Part shown: positions 4,607 through 6,307 of the stretch, one piece after another
Position numbering within the stretch: position 1 is the first letter of the stretch
How the letters are laid out: each line of letters starts with the position of its first letter
Assembly (NCBI GenBank): GCA_016784195.1
Contig: JADHVE010000064.1
Location: 1-6,307, forward strand
DNA length: 6,307 nucleotides
Direction: 5' to 3'
Source of the DNA: Candidatus Woesearchaeota archaeon
GTDB taxonomy: Archaea; Nanobdellota; Nanobdellia; Woesearchaeales; GW2011-AR4
The notes under the pieces: model-generated
The model's input: the letters and a program-made list of their open reading frames with translations, nothing else
Database searches by the model: none
Told to the model about the DNA's origin: nothing
Made by a program: the position numbers and the translations under genes

Positions 4607-5714
4607 GGCCCAGGCATGGTACTTAGACTTCATTATAGCCATATTCGTATTTGCAGTTGCACTCACAATATATTTTGTTTATACGACAAATTTATCAAAA
4701 GAAGATATTAGTTCATTAAACGATATTATATCAGAAGCTAAACTAGTTTCCTCTTCTCTGGTTTCAGAAGGCTATCCTTCTGATTGGAACAACAACACAG
4801 TTAAAAGAGTTGGATTAACAAACAATGACCAAAAGATCAATCCTGTAAAGCTGCGTAATTTTGCAAATTTGCCTTATAACCTCAGTAAAAAACTGCTGGG
4901 AACTGTTTATGATTATGTTATATTCTTTGAAGACACAAATGGAATTATCTTGAATATGGACGGTTTTTGTGGAAAAAGCAATTCAGAGGTCAAAATCACC
5001 TTTGATGTCCGAACTGCTTATTATTATGACAGCGAAGAATTCTTAAAGAATTTTATGATAGAAAAATTTGATGCTGATGTTTACAATCCGGATTCTGAAA
5101 ATGACTTTGATGCTTTAACTGCCAACCTCACTAATTATGGTCTTGTGGTAATTGAACATCCTTTGCTCCCTGCATCTTCCTTTAACAACAAAAAAGAGGA
5201 CTTTGAAGATTATGTCTCTGACGGAGGATTATTGATGCTAAGCGGTCAAATTACAAGTTCCCAGGGCGGTAATATGCTTGGAGTTGAATATTATAAAAAA
5301 TCCGGCCAGTCTGAAAGTGACAGAAATGCCACAATAAACCAGACTGATGAGTATCTCACATTCCAGGTGGGTGAAAACATTGTTTTTTCCCAGGCTTACT
5401 ACACTGTGAACACATCCAGTTCACAAAACTTTAAAGCTCTTGTTAGATTCAATGAAGACAACAATATAGCAATATCAAGATGGAATTATGATAATGGGTC
5501 TGTTTATTATTTCAGTGATTTTGATGCAACCTATTTCAGCGGTGACTTTGCTCAATCAGTTCAGGACGCAACTTTAAGCTGGGTTGGAGGCAACTGCATT
5601 GTTAATATAAGCAATGCAGGCATAATTAATTTAGTAAAAACTAACAGGCTCCTGACCTACACTAATGCTGGCAGATTAGACATTACAAAGATGGTGCTTT
5701 ACTTATGGTCATAA
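4596..5714 (+). CDS. Pilin-like membrane-anchored protein with Rossmann/amidotransferase-like ectodomain; probable ATC start
   Basis: The frame is open from the TAA at 4593 to the stop at 5712 and gives 372 residues. The N-terminus (residues 2-30) reads STKAQAWYLDF followed by a hydrophobic helix, a class III-like signal that must be translated, yet no ATG, GTG or TTG precedes it in frame. ATC 4596, six bases after GGGGGTG, is the best start. The usual start-codon rule would place it at TTG 4869 and lose the anchor. The predicted cut is A5/Q6, with Asp at mature position 6 rather than Glu at 5. Residues about 140-350 look like a glutamine-amidotransferase/Rossmann-type fold: YGLVVIEHP strand (181-189), YVSDGGLLMLSG (206-217), and VYYFSDFD later. 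No nucleophilic cysteine elbow is evident, so a catalytic role is doubtful. The C-terminus ends in a strand, MVLYLWS. It overlaps genes on both sides. It is probably a minor pilin carrying a binding domain. Confidence 0.8.
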   Translation: MSTKAQAWYLDFIIAIFVFAVALTIYFVYTTNLSKEDISSLNDIISEAKLVSSSLVSEGYPSDWNNNTVKRVGLTNNDQKINPVKLRNFANLPYNLSKKLLGTVYDYVIFFEDTNGIILNMDGFCGKSNSEVKITFDVRTAYYYDSEEFLKNFMIEKFDADVYNPDSENDFDALTANLTNYGLVVIEHPLLPASSFNNKKEDFEDYVSDGGLLMLSGQITSSQGGNMLGVEYYKKSGQSESDRNATINQTDEYLTFQVGENIVFSQAYYTVNTSSSQNFKALVRFNEDNNIAISRWNYDNGSVYYFSDFDATYFSGDFAQSVQDATLSWVGGNCIVNISNAGIINLVKTNRLLTYTNAGRLDITKMVLYLWS

Positions 5715-6307
5715 AAAAAAGAGGTGTATTTTTCACCATAGACGCTGTACTAGCTGCAAGCATAATAGTCATGGTTATCGTTCTGACATCCTCCTATTAT
5801 GTAAAAGAAACAAAAACAAAAAATATAGATTATATGGCAAGTGATTTAGTGAGGGTTTTAACAAATATTAAAGTGAATGAGATTAACAACAACTACATAA
5901 ATGATTTGGTTGCAGGAGGTAACATAACAAGAGCTAATAACACCATATTAGAGCAAATAGGAGAATTCTGGTCTGAAAATGAAATTGATCAGGCATCTAA
6001 ATTTGCAAGAAACATAACCGAAGCATTAATACCTAATCAATTTGGAGTTGGCATCTGGGTCAATGAAGAATTGATTTACAGCAAAAACAAGCCGATTACA
6101 AGAGGATTAGTTTCTTCAAAAAAATTAATTTCAGGTATTGCAAAAGAAAGACCTATTGAAGGGTTTACATCAAGGGCATTTTTAAGCAAAATAACCTCAA
6201 AAACAAACACAAAATATTATCCTTTTGATGTTATAGCGCCTTGTTACAGAGGATGGTCCAGTGCAAATGCAGACCAGATTTCAATAGAATACACAATTGA
6301 GCTTCCT
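5705..6307 (+). CDS. Pilin-like surface protein with FFTIDA signal (3' end outside window)
   Basis: An open frame of 201 codons runs to the last base of the window. ATG 5705 lies eight bases after GGTG (5693-5696) and overlaps the previous gene by ten bases. The N-terminus is MVIKKRG followed by VFFTIDAVLAAS and a hydrophobic helix to about residue 30. This resembles a type IV prepilin site, G7/V8, with Asp at mature position 6, the same subtype as the gene before it. The exported part is mixed, with sequons NIT (twice) and NNT, a GVGIWVNEELIYS strand pair, and a single cysteine (PCYRGW) near the visible end. I do not recognise the family. Position and signal suggest the last minor pilin or adaptor of the operon, but more genes may follow outside the window. 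Confidence 0.8.
   Translation, partial: MVIKKRGVFFTIDAVLAASIIVMVIVLTSSYYVKETKTKNIDYMASDLVRVLTNIKVNEINNNYINDLVAGGNITRANNTILEQIGEFWSENEIDQASKFARNITEALIPNQFGVGIWVNEELIYSKNKPITRGLVSSKKLISGIAKERPIEGFTSRAFLSKITSKTNTKYYPFDVIAPCYRGWSSANADQISIEYTIELP

Noticed and set aside
4616..4720. ATG at 4616 as the start of the amidotransferase-like pilin gene.
   Set aside because: It is in a different frame from the conserved signal and membrane helix, and its own frame terminates about 33 codons later.
4869..5714. TTG at 4869 as the start of the amidotransferase-like pilin gene.
   Set aside because: The same frame is open for another 91 codons upstream, including a clear class III-like membrane signal and a polar helix; starting at 4869 would remove the export signal.

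Overview
The window looks like AT-rich DNA from an archaeon, most likely a small-genome DPANN lineage (Woesearchaeota/Pacearchaeota-like). The evidence is four short proteins or domains with archaeal class III (type IV pilin-like) signals such as KKSQAAMEF and KAQISVEYL, KaiC/RadA-type RecA ATPases, TATA boxes (TTTAAATA, TTTATATAA) at archaeal spacing, Shine-Dalgarno motifs of the GGAGGT/GGTGAT type, and tightly packed overlapping genes. The taxonomic placement is inferred from protein style, not from a search.

Layout. The left part (1-2296) is read on the minus strand: a KaiC-like ATPase with intact nucleotide motifs, then a class III signal-peptide (pilin-like) protein, then a secreted, sequon-rich surface protein with a LamG-like region and cadherin/Ig-like repeats that runs off the left edge. 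The last of these lies in a 1.09 kb open frame that has no stop in the window and so is easily missed. A 216-base divergent promoter region (2297-2512) follows. On the plus strand comes a second KaiC/RecA-fold protein whose P-loop is degenerate. A 357-base gap (3077-3433) holds a cluster of alternating TCAAAAA/TTTTTGA inverted repeats. From 3434 to the right edge there is a compact plus-strand operon: a three-TM membrane protein with a lysine tail, two class III pilin-like proteins, a membrane-anchored protein with a pilin-like N-terminus and a Rossmann/glutamine-amidotransferase-like ectodomain, and a partial pilin-like protein cut by the window end.

How the genes may work together. Everything except the two RecA-fold proteins appears to be exported or membrane-embedded. 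Five proteins have pilin-like N-termini, in two signal subtypes: Glu at mature position 5, and Asp at position 6. I read the locus as a type IV pilus-like surface assembly, with one or more major-type pilins, a set of minor pilins or adaptors carrying ectodomains, an adhesin-like surface protein, and an active/inactive KaiC pair that could act like the archaellum ATPase FlaH/ArlH. No assembly ATPase (PilB/FlaI) or platform protein (PilC/FlaJ) is visible here, so this is inference.

Most unusual points: the amidotransferase-like pilin gene has no ATG, GTG or TTG at its N-terminus and appears to start at an ATC codon behind a strong Shine-Dalgarno; the paired active and degenerate KaiC homologues share a divergent promoter region; and the hairpin cluster at 3304-3382.
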